A DNA stretch of 64,000 nucleotides from Aphrophora alni (GCA_963513935.1 OY740771.1:13607138-13671137), one strand, 5' to 3'; counted from the first letter of the stretch, positions 12,301 to 24,020 are shown. The notes: generated by a model from the letters alone, not told the origin. Numbers and translations: made by a program.

Positions 12301-12572
12301 TCATCCAAAGTACCTCACGGTATTCAAAAAATATGAGATTGGATTGAAAAGGAATTATCTGTCAATGAATCTGCAAAATGAGGTTCATAGTTGAGAGGAA
12401 AACAAGCTTGAAAAATTCTCGTTATGAAGCATGGTAAAATACGGTACCAATAGTTGAAATAATGAGTGGTCCAATATAACCTGATAGTTTTTAAACAGCT
12501 ATTGCTCAGCTGTTATTTTGTTAGACTGTTGGTAACAATTAAGAACACAACTGATGTCATTTCAGTAAACAT

Positions 12573-13558
12573 GGAGCAGTAGACAGTTCAACATCGTGTT
12601 ATTTATCGATTTAAAAATAATGATGAGTCGAATACGCAACTGTTATTTTGTTTCCAAGTTTCTTGTCGGAATACTATTAAAAGGTGGGCGGACAATTTCA
12701 GAAATAATGTATTTATTAAAAGTGAAATCAACTGGTAGACCTAGATTTGTACGTACTCAAAACAATGTCGAAAACGTGTGCGTATCTATACTGAAAACTC
12801 CAAACTGATCAATCTGCCGCTATAGAAGTTTCTAAGACAAGTTTATTTTACATCTTGTTTAGAATTTTCATTCCTACAAGTTGTACAAAAACTCAACTAT
12901 ACAGATCCTGAATTACGTCTTATTTTTTGTCAAAGATTATTGCAGCTTTTTTATGATAAAAACATTATTCAATGTTTAATAATGTCTGTTGAAGCTAATT
13001 TTGAGATATCTGGTAATGTAAACACTCAAAATTGTCGAGAGAGAATCCCAGAGAAATCCATCAACAACCTCTGCATAGTAAAAAAGTGACTGTATGGTGT
13101 GGTGTTGCGCGTTTTGGAGTTATTGAGACTTATTATTTTGAAAATCAAAATGGTGCAACAAGAACTGTGAATAAAGTCGATGCGTGGAAATGAATTAGAA
13201 CTTTTTAGTTCGACGGTTCAACAGTTTGGAATAGAAAAGGACTCTTTATGGTAACAGCAAGATGGAGCGATTGCGGATGAGTTAATGACTGTTTACAACG
13301 TCCGCGGGGCATCTCATTTCACGTTTTGGTGATATCGCTTCAGCTGTCCCTTCTTAGGATATAACTGCTTGTGAGTTTTGGTTGTGGGGCTTACTTAGGA
13401 GCAACTTTTTTGTTATAAAACCGATGGGAATAAAGTTGTTGGAACATCAATGTCCATGTATTAACAAATTTTCAGAAAGGAATAGAAAAATATGCAAGAA
13501 CCACCTACGTGATGTTATAATTACATACATGACAATGGCACAACTATGAACATATTTT
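12573..13558 (+). pseudogene. DUF4817/DDE_3-type transposase pseudogene (Tc1/mariner-IS630 group)
   Basis: The relic starts at ATGGAGCAG (12573) and reads through many stops and frameshifts. In order it shows a helix-turn-helix region with SCRNTIKRWADNFR (around 12660-12700), ELRLIFCQRLLQLFYDKNI (around 12910-12970), VEANFEISGNVNTQNCRE (around 12990-13045), KKVTVWCGVARFGVI (around 13085-13125), and GHLISRFGDIA followed by ACEFWLWGLLRSN (around 13305-13405). These are the order and wording of the transposase common in insect genomes that pairs a DUF4817-like N-terminal domain with a DDE_3 domain. The first catalytic aspartate (S-D-E-A-H-F in relatives) reads V here. The QQDGA catalytic block is frameshifted. 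No convincing terminal inverted repeats were found. Confidence 0.7.
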
Positions 13559-13639
13559 GCTATTGTAATAAATTGTTACTGCTATTTCCTATCAAGTAAT
13601 TTTAAATTGAAAGCTGTCAGGATTTTAGACCAACCGTTA

Positions 13640-14930
13640 TTTCTGAGGATGAATGTTTCATTTACATAAAGTATACAGTTTTTACTACATTACTGACACA
13701 TCTTAAAAGTCTAATTTTTAACATCTTCAGATTTAAGTGGAGTTGTATCGCAAAATTGGATATTCTCATCCATTTTCACATGCCAATTTGCTATTTTCGT
13801 ATTTCTAATATTGTTTGGACACTGCGCTCTAGTTTTACACTTTCGTCTTAAGGTTAACCTCAAAACGAGCTAATAAATTTAAAACAGCTGATTAGCTAAA
13901 ACATCTGTGAAGTGTACAATGGTAAAAACATCTGTTTGAATAGTTGTAAAACTGCGAAGTTTTTATGGTTGCTATGGACTATTAACAAGACGTTTATGGA
14001 GGTATCTTTGAAATTTAAATTAAATAACTTACCTACACAGTGAAGATAAGACACCAACAGATAATGTTTACAGTATTTATGGACGTAAAAATCGTTTGCA
14101 AGAATATTTTCTACATTTTTAACCTAGATGTGCAATTTAGTTATTGAAAATTAATCGTTCTATATATATATATTGAATTGTTTAAGAATTCATAATAGGC
14201 TAAAGATTTGTTATTTACTCGAATTAGAATGGGCTAAAGTAATTTCTTTTCTCCAGTTTAAAATAAGTTTATAAGACCCCCAACTGTACAATCGTTGCAA
14301 GATGTAAAACAGAGAAATGTTTACTATGTCAGTTACAAATACTGTATTTAAAATGTTTGAAAAAGGATCTGTAAAAGTGCATTTCTAATTAGGTTATCAA
14401 CTTGCAGAGTGCTTTGCTAGCCGGTAAGCATGATAACAAAGTGTTTTTCCTCTTACAAAATGTATGCCCTGGGGATGTTTTACTTCTTACACAAAATTAA
14501 AACTTCTTTCATACAAATAGTTAGAGAGATATAACGTAAAAGAAATGAGTTGGGATTTGATAAGTTTCTTGAAAGTTTTTAACGTACAACAAAATGACTC
14601 TGAAACTTAAAATTTATTATAAATTATAATTCTGGATTTATCGACTAGATTTGATTTGATGTCTTTTGAACCAAGGGTAAAAGTTTCATTTGAGGGTAAA
14701 AGTAAAATCATATTTTTAGAACAAGGGGGGGAAAGATTAGGTCAAATAGTCACACATGCGAATCGATGGAAGGATGAAAGACTAAAAGGTTCAAGGAAAT
14801 AAATCATATTTTTCATAGACCCATCCACAAAACCAAACGCTAGTAAAATAAAATAATATTTGTTCATGTTATATGTCTCTACGTTTCAAATACGAATTAG
14901 AAGTAGTTGGTATAAAAATCTGCACTTATA
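13640..14930. other. Unassigned AT-rich sequence
   Basis: No gene or repeat recognised. A G8 run is near 14726. Confidence 0.35.
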
Positions 14931-14931
14931 T

Positions 14932-15200
14932 ACAGGGTGTTTCCAAGCTAGGTTCCAAAACCTCAGGATATAGTTCCTTTTGTCAAAATAAGTAACAAAG
15001 TTCCTATGAACATAATATATGTCCTAAAATATTGATTTTTTTTGCTCCATTCAAAAACCTTCTCTTTGTATACGTGGAAAATACAAATCATGTTTTTAAA
15101 GCAGAAAGAGACATTGATTTGATTTAGCAAACGAATTCATAAAAACGTAAAAGGTTCATTATATACAGTCAAATATTCGTACAAATTTTCCAAAAATAGT
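14932..15200 (+). mobile_element. MITE-like element starting TACAGGGTGTTTC
   Basis: TATACAGGGTGTTTCC begins the element, with a TA in front as a possible target site. The same kind of end occurs at 61918 (TACAGGATGATTC) and reversed at 9640-9650 and 47468-47480. The far end of this copy is not clear. Confidence 0.4.
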
Positions 15201-16041
15201 TCCAGATAAATTTATTTTGTTTTATTTTCAAAATGAAAACTTAATACAAAGGAAATATCTTATCCCCTGAAGTAAAGACACTTTGTAAACTAACATATGC
15301 TACCAAACTAAACTGGAATTTAAATTACGTCAGTTGTATCGCTAAACTTAGTCCCAACTAGGTTATTAATGTGCAAGCACATTGCTCTGGTTACAGTTTA
15401 GAATGTTAATGTTTTAGTTTGTTGATGTTTCCATTGAAACAAAACTAGATGTTTAACCGAACGTTTCTAACAAATTTACATCTTAGTTGTGTGAGGTTTA
15501 TCATGATATGACGTCTGAACTTTTGAGAAAGTATGAAAACGGCGTAATATCGATTGATTTATTCGTATATTCTCTAAGGATCGTAACAAAGCTGTTTAGC
15601 TCTTCTAAAATCTTGCCTTTATCTTTAATTTTATTTATCATATTTCTTTTGATTTTTGGTCCGACAGGTATTCCTTTAACTTAAGGATTCCACTCCATTA
15701 TCACTGTTGTCTTTTTCTAAAGGTGTGACTGAACTGTCAATATTTTATCATATTGATGACCTCTGCTATTTGTCCACTAGTACAAAGAAAATTGGAAACT
15801 CTTGCAGATGTAAATACTGATTACGCAATTTATTTTAAAAAATAATCAGAAGAAATGAAAAACTGGCGACTGTTGTAGGAGATGGGAAGAGTGGATCATA
15901 TTGTTTACCATCCTCGAGTACAACATCTGGACGTTTATAAATTTAAAATAATGGCAGATGATCATGAGGATTGTAAAAGACGTTAAAAATGTTTGGGGCT
16001 TTATTTTTACTGACTAAGTATGTGACAAAATCAATTTGTCA
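15201..16041. other. Unassigned AT-rich sequence
   Basis: No supported feature. A 65-codon frame at 15487-15684 has a hydrophobic end but no recognised family. Confidence 0.35.
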
Positions 16042-16697
16042 CTGATCCGTCCTCTCAAAGCCTGGAATATACCACAATGTATCGGTATCCATATCAGCGT
16101 CGCATCTTATTACTGGCAAAATCCAAACAGATTATCCCTGATCCGTCCTTTTAAAGCCTAGAATATACCACAATGTATCGGTATCCGGATCAGCTTCGCA
16201 TCTTTTTACTGGCAAAATCCATTCAGACTATCACAGATCCGTCCTTTCAAAGCCTGGCGTGTACCACAATGTATCGGTATCCGGATCAGCTTCGCATCTT
16301 TATACTGGAAAAATCCAAACAGATTATCCCTGATCCGTCCTTTCAAAGCCTGGAATGTACCACAATGTATCGGTATCCGTATCAGCTTCGCATCTTTTTA
16401 CTGGCAAAATCCATTCAGACTATCACAGATCCGTCATTTCAAAGCCTGGCGTGTACCACAATGTATCGGTATCCGGATCAGCTTCACATCTTTTTACTGG
16501 CAAAATCCATTCAGACTATCACAGATCCGTCCTTTCAAAGCCTGGCGTGTACCACAATGTATCGGTATCCGGATCAGCTTCGCATCTTTATACTGGCAAA
16601 ATCCAAACAGATTATCCCTGATCCGTCCTTTCAAAGCCTGGAATGTACCACAATGTATCGGTATCCGGATCAGCTTCGCATCTTTTTACTGGCAAAT
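16042..16697 (+). repeat. 96-bp tandem array, about 6.8 units
   Basis: Units share CACAATGTATCGGTATCC, CAGCTTCGCATC, ACTGGCAAAATCCA and GATCCGTCCTTTCAAAGCC. The in-unit ATG recurs at 16077, 16173, 16269, 16365, 16461, 16557 and 16653, exactly 96 bp apart. Two unit types alternate: A (CATTCAGACTATCACAG...GGCGTGTACC) and B (CAAACAGATTATCCCTG...GGAATRTACC), in the order B-A-B-A-A-B. This suggests amplification partly as a 192-bp dimer. Confidence 0.95.
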
Positions 16698-16703
16698 GAA
16701 TAA
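16173..16703 (+). CDS. Repeat-encoded 176-residue open frame, doubtful gene
   Basis: Because 96 is a multiple of three, the array stays open in one frame from 16173 to a stop at 16701. The predicted product is 5.5 copies of a 32-residue unit beginning MYRYPDQLRIF and ending PDPSFQSLECTT or TDPSFQSLACTT. The first unit (ATG 16077) is closed by a TAA, and a second frame through the array (16355-16621) is also open. I see no promoter, signal peptide or known domain, and amino-acid differences between units mirror the A/B nucleotide types rather than selection. Most likely it is a by-product of the satellite. Confidence 0.15.
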   Translation: MYRYPDQLRIFLLAKSIQTITDPSFQSLACTTMYRYPDQLRIFILEKSKQIIPDPSFQSLECTTMYRYPYQLRIFLLAKSIQTITDPSFQSLACTTMYRYPDQLHIFLLAKSIQTITDPSFQSLACTTMYRYPDQLRIFILAKSKQIIPDPSFQSLECTTMYRYPDQLRIFLLANE

Positions 16704-17980
16704 GATTAACTCTACATTTATCTATTACTACAGATATCACCTAGAGTCCGTAGTACCGCCTGGCTATCTGAGAAAATTCTAACTTTACTCTTACCCGAGG
16801 ACATCAAATGCTAATTTTTATCTTTTACCATGCACATTCTTCAAACGTATCGAAACGATTTAATTATTTTTATTAAATTCTCTCTAAAATATTTTGTTGC
16901 GCTTCCATTCTGATTCGCCATATTATTAAATATGTTATAAAATATAATAGATTTATTACTTTTGAAAACATTGTAAATCAGAAATCAATTCCTAATGTTG
17001 ATAGTCAACATTTTGTTCATTTTCTAAAGAAATGGTTAAAACAAATATTAGAATGTAGAAATATCTCAAAACAAGTAATTCCGACCACTCAACTCGATTG
17101 TTTGTACAAGATTATTTGACAACAGGGGTCTGATGTATGAACTTCGATAAGAGAACTAATATCTCCCATTGATTGGATGTTTGTTGGTTGATGCTTCAAA
17201 CAAATGTCTAACTTTTAATCAAAACTCAATTCCATTGGTCAATTTTCCCCTCCCAATGTTCTCCACATCTGCGCTAAAGTCATGTTCAGAATCAAATCAG
17301 GTCAAGATTAATATAGATGTACAGTGGGCGACGTGGAGTCGAAAAAATAGAGATTCTATAAGGATTTAATTCGATTGCAATCAACACACTTCAGTGGGCC
17401 TCTTTCATTTTCTCAACAATGGCAAACTGAAATTAAATTTATTAAAAGTTGGAAGAGTTCAATACTAGTTGGACAGGAAAATGGAACTTTATTACTTTCT
17501 AGAGTTCACGTTTTATATTGTTCTACCTACACTAATTCTATTGTTAAATAATTTAAGGCAATTTAATTAATTATTTCTATCTAGTAAAAGCTAAGTTTTC
17601 TCTGAGCTTCAAATAAATAAAAGGTAGAAAAACATTGCACAAACTTTCTCACTCACTCATCCCCAAAACCAAATAGAAATCAACTAATTCTATTCGTTAG
17701 CAAATAGTCAGTAGTCTGTCAAAAAATGATAATGAACTTGCTTCACTTAGCCATAAACGCATCCACAGCTTAAATCATACTTGATTAAAATTGGGTTTCT
17801 AAGGGGAACGGAACGAGTGCCAACGCCTTTTTAGTGTCAGGTGACAAATCTTACTTGAGGAGCAGGGGCCAGCCTGAAATGAGTAAGTACCCAACTCATT
17901 TGTCCACCTGTAAAAATTATGGTTTTAAATGTTCTGTAGTTGTAATAGTTGATAACTTTTTTAAGGAAATTAAAATAATA
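16700..17980. other. Unassigned sequence
   Basis: One shared short block, AACATTGCACAAAC followed by TCTCACTC (around 17630-17655), recurs near 30562-30590 and is probably a small dispersed repeat. Nothing else is recognised. Confidence 0.35.
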
Positions 17981-17984
17981 TAAA

Positions 17985-18245
17985 ACAACACTCTCCACCA
18001 ATGAACTCGGAATAAAAAATAAATAAAAACATGTGTCACATGACCCTATTCATATTTAAAAAAAAATAATCTAGTTTCAAGATGAGAGATTCAAGATGGC
18101 CACCACAATTAAAAGCTATAAAAAGTGCAAATAAATGTTATCTTATAAACACATCCTAAAAACAAACTTTTTACTTTCAATTGTATTAATAATTTTTTCT
18201 ATATTCCACACTTTATGAATACCCTGTTTACATTTCTTAAAGGGA
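17985..18245 (+). mobile_element. MITE-like repeat, copy 1
   Basis: CACCAATGAACTC, AAAAACATG, ACATGACCC, TTCAAGATGGC, AAATGTTRTCTTATAAACACA match the copy at 46965-47130 in the same order. No coding capacity; ends undefined. Confidence 0.5.
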
Positions 18246-18383
18246 TAACGTCAAGAGCTTAAACGCAGCAGTAAGAAAATGTGCGTCTAGTTTTTCAAAA
18301 ACAATCCTAACAAACTATTTTTGCAGTGTCTCTATAAATGAATGAAAAACTATTTCAGTTTCATTGATTTAAACAAGAGTTGG

Positions 18384-18540
18384 ATTATGATCTTGTTCTT
18401 CGGGGTTCGACCGCGTCAATAATTGTCTGCACGTTGAGTACAGCCGACGTTTCGGGCACTTCACAGATGTCCATTCTCAAGGCTTAACAAATGTCAAGCC
18501 AATATTGACGCGGTCGAACTCTGAAGAACAAGATCATAAT
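18384..18540. repeat. Inverted repeat, 39-bp arms, with hammerhead-like loop
   Basis: Left arm 18384-18422 and right arm 18502-18540 (ATTATGATCTTGTTCTTC, GTTCGACCGCGTCAATA) match in reverse with about three differences. The 79-bp loop holds motif H4 on the minus strand. Confidence 0.85.
18442..18484 (-). ncRNA. Hammerhead-like motif H4, well-formed stem I and III
   Basis: Read on the minus strand: AGCC, core TTGAGAA, T, an imperfect stem GGACA...TGCCC, GAAAC, palindrome ACGT, C, GGCT. AGCC and GGCT make a perfect 4-bp stem I. The core has U3 and A8 in place of C3 and G8, a compatible pair swap. The sequence around the cleavage site is GUC, the commonest hammerhead triplet. Confidence 0.6.
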
Positions 18541-18912
18541 GATGTTCGTGACCGTGGAAGTCTATCGTTCAAAATCAATAGTTGGATTGTTATGTTCTCT
18601 GTAATTCACTCTAAAACTGTCATGTGCTTTGTAATAATGTACTTGAGCAGTATATAGACAATAGTCAGATTGCTTAAGCTTCCAAGAGTTAGATCTATCG
18701 GTGGCAGAACAGCTAGTACAATGTGGAACACATAAGGTGTTGGATGCACTACCATAAATACCTAAATCTACTAAATAAATCAAATAATGTTATTGTTAAT
18801 GTAACAGTAGTATATTAATTTTACTTTTGTTTTATCTATTATTTTAACATATTACACTGATGCAATTTTAGTTTCATTAACTTAATATCATATTTTTGTG
18901 ATCTTTTAAAAA
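18541..18912. other. AT-rich sequence, nothing recognised
   Basis: No supported feature; the reverse frame at 18562-18783 has no recognised motif. Confidence 0.35.
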
Positions 18913-19070
18913 TTTCTCAGGTGAGCTAGTGATCTCAGTTGGTGTGTGAATATCCGGGTTCAATCCCCGTGGGAGCTCAAATAGTTACGGTGTTAACCCA
19001 GCATTGTGGGGAATTAGTAGAAAATTCTTATCGGCAATTACAGCAACGGAAACTTATCATTAGACATGTG
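18913..19070 (+). mobile_element. tRNA-derived SINE, best-preserved head
   Basis: GAGCTAGTGATCTCAGTTGG (18923-18942) resembles a polymerase III A box and GGGTTCAATCC (18957-18967) matches the B box GGTTCRANNCC. The spacing is tRNA-like. The body follows with GAGCTCAAATAGTTACGGTG and TTACAGCAACGG. Copies at 5.9, 23.7, 37.6 and 56.0 kb share the body. The parent tRNA and 3' end are not identifiable by eye. Confidence 0.65.
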
Positions 19071-19179
19071 TTTTGGAAAGTTTTTAAATTTATATAATAT
19101 AAAGAAATAAATATTGTCATGAAACAAATATATATTGAGATTTTACGGTTTTAGAAATTATTTATTTTTTAACAGCGAA

Positions 19180-19375
19180 AAAGGTTAAAAGTGGAAAAGA
19201 GCATAAAATAGGGATTAATTCACTTTGAATATTGCGACAGCGTCAGAGTTGGAAGGAAACAAAAGTTTGTTAAAAGAAGTTGAAAAAAGGGATCTACTTC
19301 AAAACTAGATGAAGAAATGTGTACATCCAGCTAGGACCTCTATGGATTGCCACGCCTTATCGGAAGTCACTAAAG
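19180..19375 (+). repeat. Family B repeat copy
   Basis: CAGCGAAAAAGG, GACAGCGTCAGAGTTGGAAG, GGGATCTACTTCAAAACTAG, ATGAAGAAATGTGTACATCC and CAGCTAGGACCTC follow the B order. Confidence 0.65.
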
Positions 19376-19654
19376 GAAATTGTATTAAATATTGTGTATA
19401 ACCTATCATTCATATCATAAGATATTCTAATAATAAGAAATATTTAATTGTCTATTTATTATTAACTATAAATTTAATACTACATAAAAAACTATATGAA
19501 TAAGGTATACTCAGCAATAGGAACGTATGATTCCACTGACAACTATATATGCGTACCTGAAATAAAAAAAATAAAAACAATTAGTCAAAAATATTGTAAA
19601 AAATATACATCTTATATTTAAATAAATATATTTTGTTTCGTTTTGTTCATCGTC
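19376..19654. other. Very AT-rich sequence
   Basis: No supported feature. Confidence 0.4.
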
Positions 19655-19830
19655 GTCTTTTTTTTAAAAAAGGAAGAAAAGTACATATCCTAGCCCTCGA
19701 ATACTCTCATACCGTGTGGGTCGGACAAGAACAAGTGATGGTCAAGAAAGATGAAAGAGAAAGATCTAGTCCAAAACTAGATGAAGAAAGTTGTAGATCC
19801 TGTTAGGATAGGTCGGGATTGTTAAACTTT
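19655..19830 (+). repeat. Family B repeat copy
   Basis: CCCTCGAATACTCTCATACC, GGTCGGACAAGAACAAG, GGTCAAGAAAGATGAAAGAG and AGTTGTAGATCC match B. Confidence 0.7.
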
Positions 19831-20067
19831 ACTAATTATAAATAACCCATTTAGGGGTTGAATAATTAAAATTCTGGTTTATATCTAGAATACATTTGAA
19901 CAATGCAAGATTTAATTTCCTTCTCAGTAATTTTTGAGGCCACATTTTCTTATAAATATTTGTTTAAGAAATTTTGAATATAAAATAAAAATTGTCTACT
20001 TATTTATAAATAATATAATTTCAAATACAAATAAAATATAATAATTACAAAATATAAAATAAATTAA

Positions 20068-20262
20068 AGAAAATTTTCCAAAATCTCAATAAAACACTAA
20101 TAATACAAAGACTGTATAGTTATGTTTAATCTACCTTATGTACATTTCAATATCATCTTCAGAGGTACAATACACACAATTGAAATGTACATAAGGTAGA
20201 ATAAACATAACTATACGGTCTTCGAGTGTTTTATTATGGTTTTGGGGAATTTTTTCTCATTA
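20068..20262. repeat. Large inverted repeat, ~84-bp arms
   Basis: Core arms 20110-20151 and 20179-20220 (GTATAGTTATGTTTA, CTACCTTATGTACATTTCAA) differ at only two places. Pairing continues outward through AATAAAACACT to about 20068 and 20262. The 27-nt loop reads CTGAAGATGATATTGAAATG when reversed, a decayed relative of the hammerhead-like box (motif H5). Confidence 0.85.
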
Positions 20263-20394
20263 GAATACATCTGAACATTTGATCAAACATTATTTTTGAA
20301 CATACACATGAAGCACATAAAAATGCATCAAGAAGAATATGAGTGAAATTTACATTAAATTATTAAATTAAGATTTTACAATATTATTTTGAGG

Positions 20395-20610
20395 TTTTCT
20401 CAGAACTTCACTCGTATCTTTGTAAAGTCAGAACTCATCAATTACCATCATAACGTCCAGTACACCCCTCCCCCATAACCAACCCCCCAGGACCTTAACG
20501 AAACAAAGGGTTGTTCTAAATTGTACGTTTCTACTGTGTAAACTTCAGTCAAACACCAAACACAGGAGTTTATTTTACACACTGCAAAGTATTTCATAAA
20601 TGTATTTAAT
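20395..20610 (+). repeat. Dispersed repeat, copy 1
   Basis: TCAGAACTTCA, AAGTCAGAACTCATCAATTA, CCATCATAACGTCCAGTAC, GAAACAAAGGGTTGTTCTAA and GGAGTTTATTTTA recur reversed at 58260-58470. Function unknown. Confidence 0.7.
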
Positions 20611-21643
20611 GGAGTGAATAAGTATTAAAAGTCACGCTACGGAAAACAAAAACAAAATGGCCTGTGAGAGATGTCAAGTGGTGTAAATTGTAGTAATAAT
20701 AATTTAATTAACAGAATTTTAGAAAGTAAGTAATGGGATCAACGTAAAGTTATGTGCTTCCGGTGTTAATTATTTTAAATTAAAAGTTCTGTCAGTTTTC
20801 AAACTCTACAGCTAAATGTATTTATAGTACTCGAAATAATTCTATAGGGATTTCTTTTCACAGAAAGTTTAGTGATGTGGGGGGGGGGCATTTTAAGAAC
20901 CAGATTACAATAAAATGGTTTTGGAATGACGTCATAGTCTTTTTTTGGTTCACTATTCTAAAACAATTCCTCTTGGTCTCTCCAATAGTTCGTGTTTTGA
21001 AATAATAATAGTAAAAATGTTAAATTATTGGGATTTAATTTAATCAAATCTTGGCTAAATGTAAAATGTATAACCAAAACCCAAGTGACGAACAGTATCC
21101 CCCCCCTCTTTATTGAGGAAAAGTAAACTCTAAAGAGGCACACTGGTCTCTGGATAAACAATCCTATGTTTCTACTCAAAACCTATTCCAAGCTTTCAAT
21201 TATCTCCGATATCTTCTCCATCTACTGTCCATAACTCATCCAGGTTGATCCTACTACTTTGATCCACGTACTCCGCAGTTTAGTAAATCATACATGGAAG
21301 TTTCATTGTTTCGCAGTAAAGTCTGCATATTGGTACAGTATGATAAAGAGTTATTTTATGTACAACTCCAGAGTTCAAGGTCATAGAGACTTCCTATCCC
21401 GTTTGACAAGTGCTTTTATCACTACAATGTTGGGTTCCTGGATCATGGGCTGACCAGGAAATTGACACCATGGATTTGAGTTCTTTCATAACCGAAACCT
21501 TAACGTGGCACAACTTATCCAACAAGTGATACTAGTCTTACAAAGCAGGCAACAACTCCTTACTTGTGTCTGTTCCAGCGTTCTTATACTTATATTTTAT
21601 AAGCAAACATTTGGTATTATTTGTAAAATATACACCAACTAAT
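20611..21643. other. Unassigned sequence
   Basis: G9 at about 20880-20888. Frames at 20958-21179 (-) and 21259-21453 (+) show no recognised domain. Confidence 0.35.
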
Positions 21644-21687
21644 CCACGACGTTTCGTGAATATAAATCAACACCCTTTATCAAGTAA
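21644..21687 (-). ncRNA. Hammerhead-like motif H6 (UUGAUAA type)
   Basis: On the minus strand: TTAC, TTGATAA, an extra base, a stem with GTG/CAC, GAAAC, ACGT, C, GTGG. Stem I pairs through two Watson-Crick and two G-U pairs. It belongs to the family A 3' end type. Confidence 0.5.
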
Positions 21688-21699
21688 TAAACATTGTCT

Positions 21700-22325
21700 A
21701 GAGCCTTGTTGAAAAGTAAAATAAATTACGAAACTAACCCTGGATAGTTAGATACCCGCTACGAAATCAGGAAAACTGTGTCACAGAACTACAAGGAAAT
21801 TCAATCCACTCTGTAAACAGGAGAACTTGTCAATTAACCAAACAGGGGTTGTGTATTAACGGAATGGTGACCTAACTGTTTATAGGAGAAAACAAACCTT
21901 TTCTCTATTTCAAAAGTTTAGTACGTGATCTAGTCGTCACTCTTTGTGCAGATTTAAACACTAAATCAGTAAAGTAGAGGGATGTTTATTTTTAATTGTA
22001 CTTTCATTAACGGAAGTAATAGTGGGCTTATTTCTACAATGATTTGGTTGATAGGATTTGGAAGGGGCAAAGATAATATATAAAAAACAAACTTATATAA
22101 ACGAAACATAATTGAAGTCTCTTAAGTAAAGCCGAAAATATATAATTAATACAAACAATATATTATCATCAATAAGTTTAGGTAAATCTTGTTTATTTTA
22201 TCCTCTTTCGCAAACTAACAAACGACGTTTTTTAATGTTTCATTATTGCAAACTATTGTCTGAATAGGCATTTCTATTTATATGTTTAGTAAAAAACTAA
22301 ATATAATTTGTCAAACTCTTATTAC
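21700..22325. other. AT-rich sequence, nothing recognised
   Basis: No supported feature. Confidence 0.35.
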
Positions 22326-22329
22326 TTAT

Positions 22330-22560
22330 TAGGGGAGGTAAAACCTTAATCGTTATAATTTCACGCGCGTGTCTGTCTGTCAGTCTATAAGTCGCAACCA
22401 GTCTACACAGAGAAGACGAAAAATCCTAAATATTAAAAACTTTGCATTTATATTGTTTGTATTGTTCCGAATACAGAAAAATATAGCGGCATTAAAAAAA
22501 AATGACCTTTATGCAATTAAGAGACAAAAACTATAGAATTAAAACAAAAAATTGAAATAT
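22330..22560 (+). repeat. Dispersed 'TATAATTTCAC...GTCTGTCTG' repeat, copy 1
   Basis: AAAACCTTAATCGTTATAAT, TTTCACGCGCGTGTCTGTC and later blocks resemble 22915-23050. Class unknown. Confidence 0.4.
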
Positions 22561-22914
22561 TATGTGTAAGGTATCAAATAAAACTAAAAGATATTCTGAT
22601 TACGAATATGTATTTGACGGAAAAATTAATATGTTGTGGCGTTAGATCAAATTTAGTGTCAGATATAATCTCTCCCCCCCATCTCCAACTTTAACCCGGC
22701 GTGACATACAAATCTGAAAAAAAAAATACTTGGATTTACAATTAAATTGCAGTACGAAATCATATGTTATAGTTTTGTTTATGACGAATACAACTTAATT
22801 TAACCACACAATGAGAAATAGGTTGCATATGTTTTAAAATCAGTTTTGTGAGATGCGAGACAAACAATTCAATAGCTATTAAAAGATGGATTACATTTAT
22901 ATTGCTTTATCTTT

Positions 22915-23050
22915 ATTAAGGTTCGTAAATAAAACCAAGAACCTTTATAATTTCACATGTGTGTCCGTCTGTACAATTTGAATTTCTGCTTAAAAGACTT
23001 CGACTTTATAAAAATAACTTCCTCTATATGCCTACAGACCCTAAGTCGTG
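22915..23050 (+). repeat. Dispersed 'TATAATTTCAC...GTCCGTCTG' repeat, copy 2
   Basis: AACCTTTATAATTTCACATG then GTGTCCGTCTGTAC parallel the copy about 590 bp upstream. Confidence 0.4.
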
Positions 23051-23735
23051 TTGTTTTTAGCAAACGGTACTTTCATTTTATCTATATCTTAAATATCGTG
23101 AAAGGGTAGGTGTTCTGAAAGTTAAAAGCTCTTTGAAAACATTTAAAAACAGTCTTATACCAAAAAGAAGAATTTGAGAGCCTATTTTCCCTAGAAGTAA
23201 TTTATATATATAATAACAGATTGAGGAGTAGGGTGGATAGAAGAGGGTAGGTTAAATTTTGTGCTGTAGGAAATGAAATGCGAAATTTCTTTTTAGCTGC
23301 TAGACATCGGCGGAGTCAATTGGTTGTCGATGGTAAACTGGAAATATCAATCGATACCGGTTAATGTTTAATCAGTGCCAAGCTTTGCCTCCATTGTGTT
23401 CTTCTTCTTTTTCCTCTTGTCGACATGTTATCCTCGCCGATACACTTTAATAGCAGTTGTGTTCTCTGAAGTAAACACGCGAAGATATAGCTAAACTTCA
23501 GTTAAGATAATTGTAAACCGTTAAGGATTCTTTCATTTATCCATCCCGGAAAAGTTCTTTTAATATTTTTTTATTCACTTTAAAATATACTTTTTTTGTA
23601 TCGATATTTGTATTGCTACACAAGAAATTCGCAAGGTAAATAATCTAATAGAAAGACTTCAACGCTACAGAAATATTGGAAGAGAGAAATCTTCTTGAAA
23701 AAGTAGGAGACTAGTATGACATAAAGTTTTGTATG
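23051..23735. other. Unassigned sequence
   Basis: No supported feature. Confidence 0.35.
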
Positions 23736-23890
23736 TTAGCGTTCTAACCTGATATACAAGAAGTTCCGAGTTTAATCCCTGTGGTGCTCACAAAATTATG
23801 GTGTTGATCCAAAATGGCGTGTTGCGATTGGTGGCGAATTCTGGTTGTGAAAGCTAGAATTACAGCGATGGGAATTCGATGTTGACAATA
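23736..23890 (+). mobile_element. tRNA-derived SINE copy
   Basis: TCCGAGTTTAATCCCTGTGG is a B-box-like block (GAGTTTAATCC). GTGCTCACAAAATTATGGTG, GGCGAATTCTGGTTGTGAAA and AATTACAGCGATGGG follow in SINE order. Confidence 0.6.
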
Positions 23891-23954
23891 AGCCGATTTG
23901 ATAGCTGTCCTGAAAATACAGGTCCTTCATCGGGCATTCGTTTTTCTTTAAGGG

Positions 23955-24020
23955 CCTCATAGCAAGTACCTGTACACTTAGCTGTATCTACACTTTTCTT
24001 CATCTATTCTTGGGTTATAT
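23955..24020 (-). repeat. Family B tail fragment
   Basis: AGCTGTATCTACACTTTTC, TTCATCTATTCTTGGGTTAT is the reverse of the B tail. It lies 65 bp after the SINE, in opposite orientation. Confidence 0.5.

Noticed and set aside
18921..18985. tRNA gene
   Set aside because: Box A and B resemble polymerase III promoters, but no cloverleaf closes and the same body recurs as a SINE.
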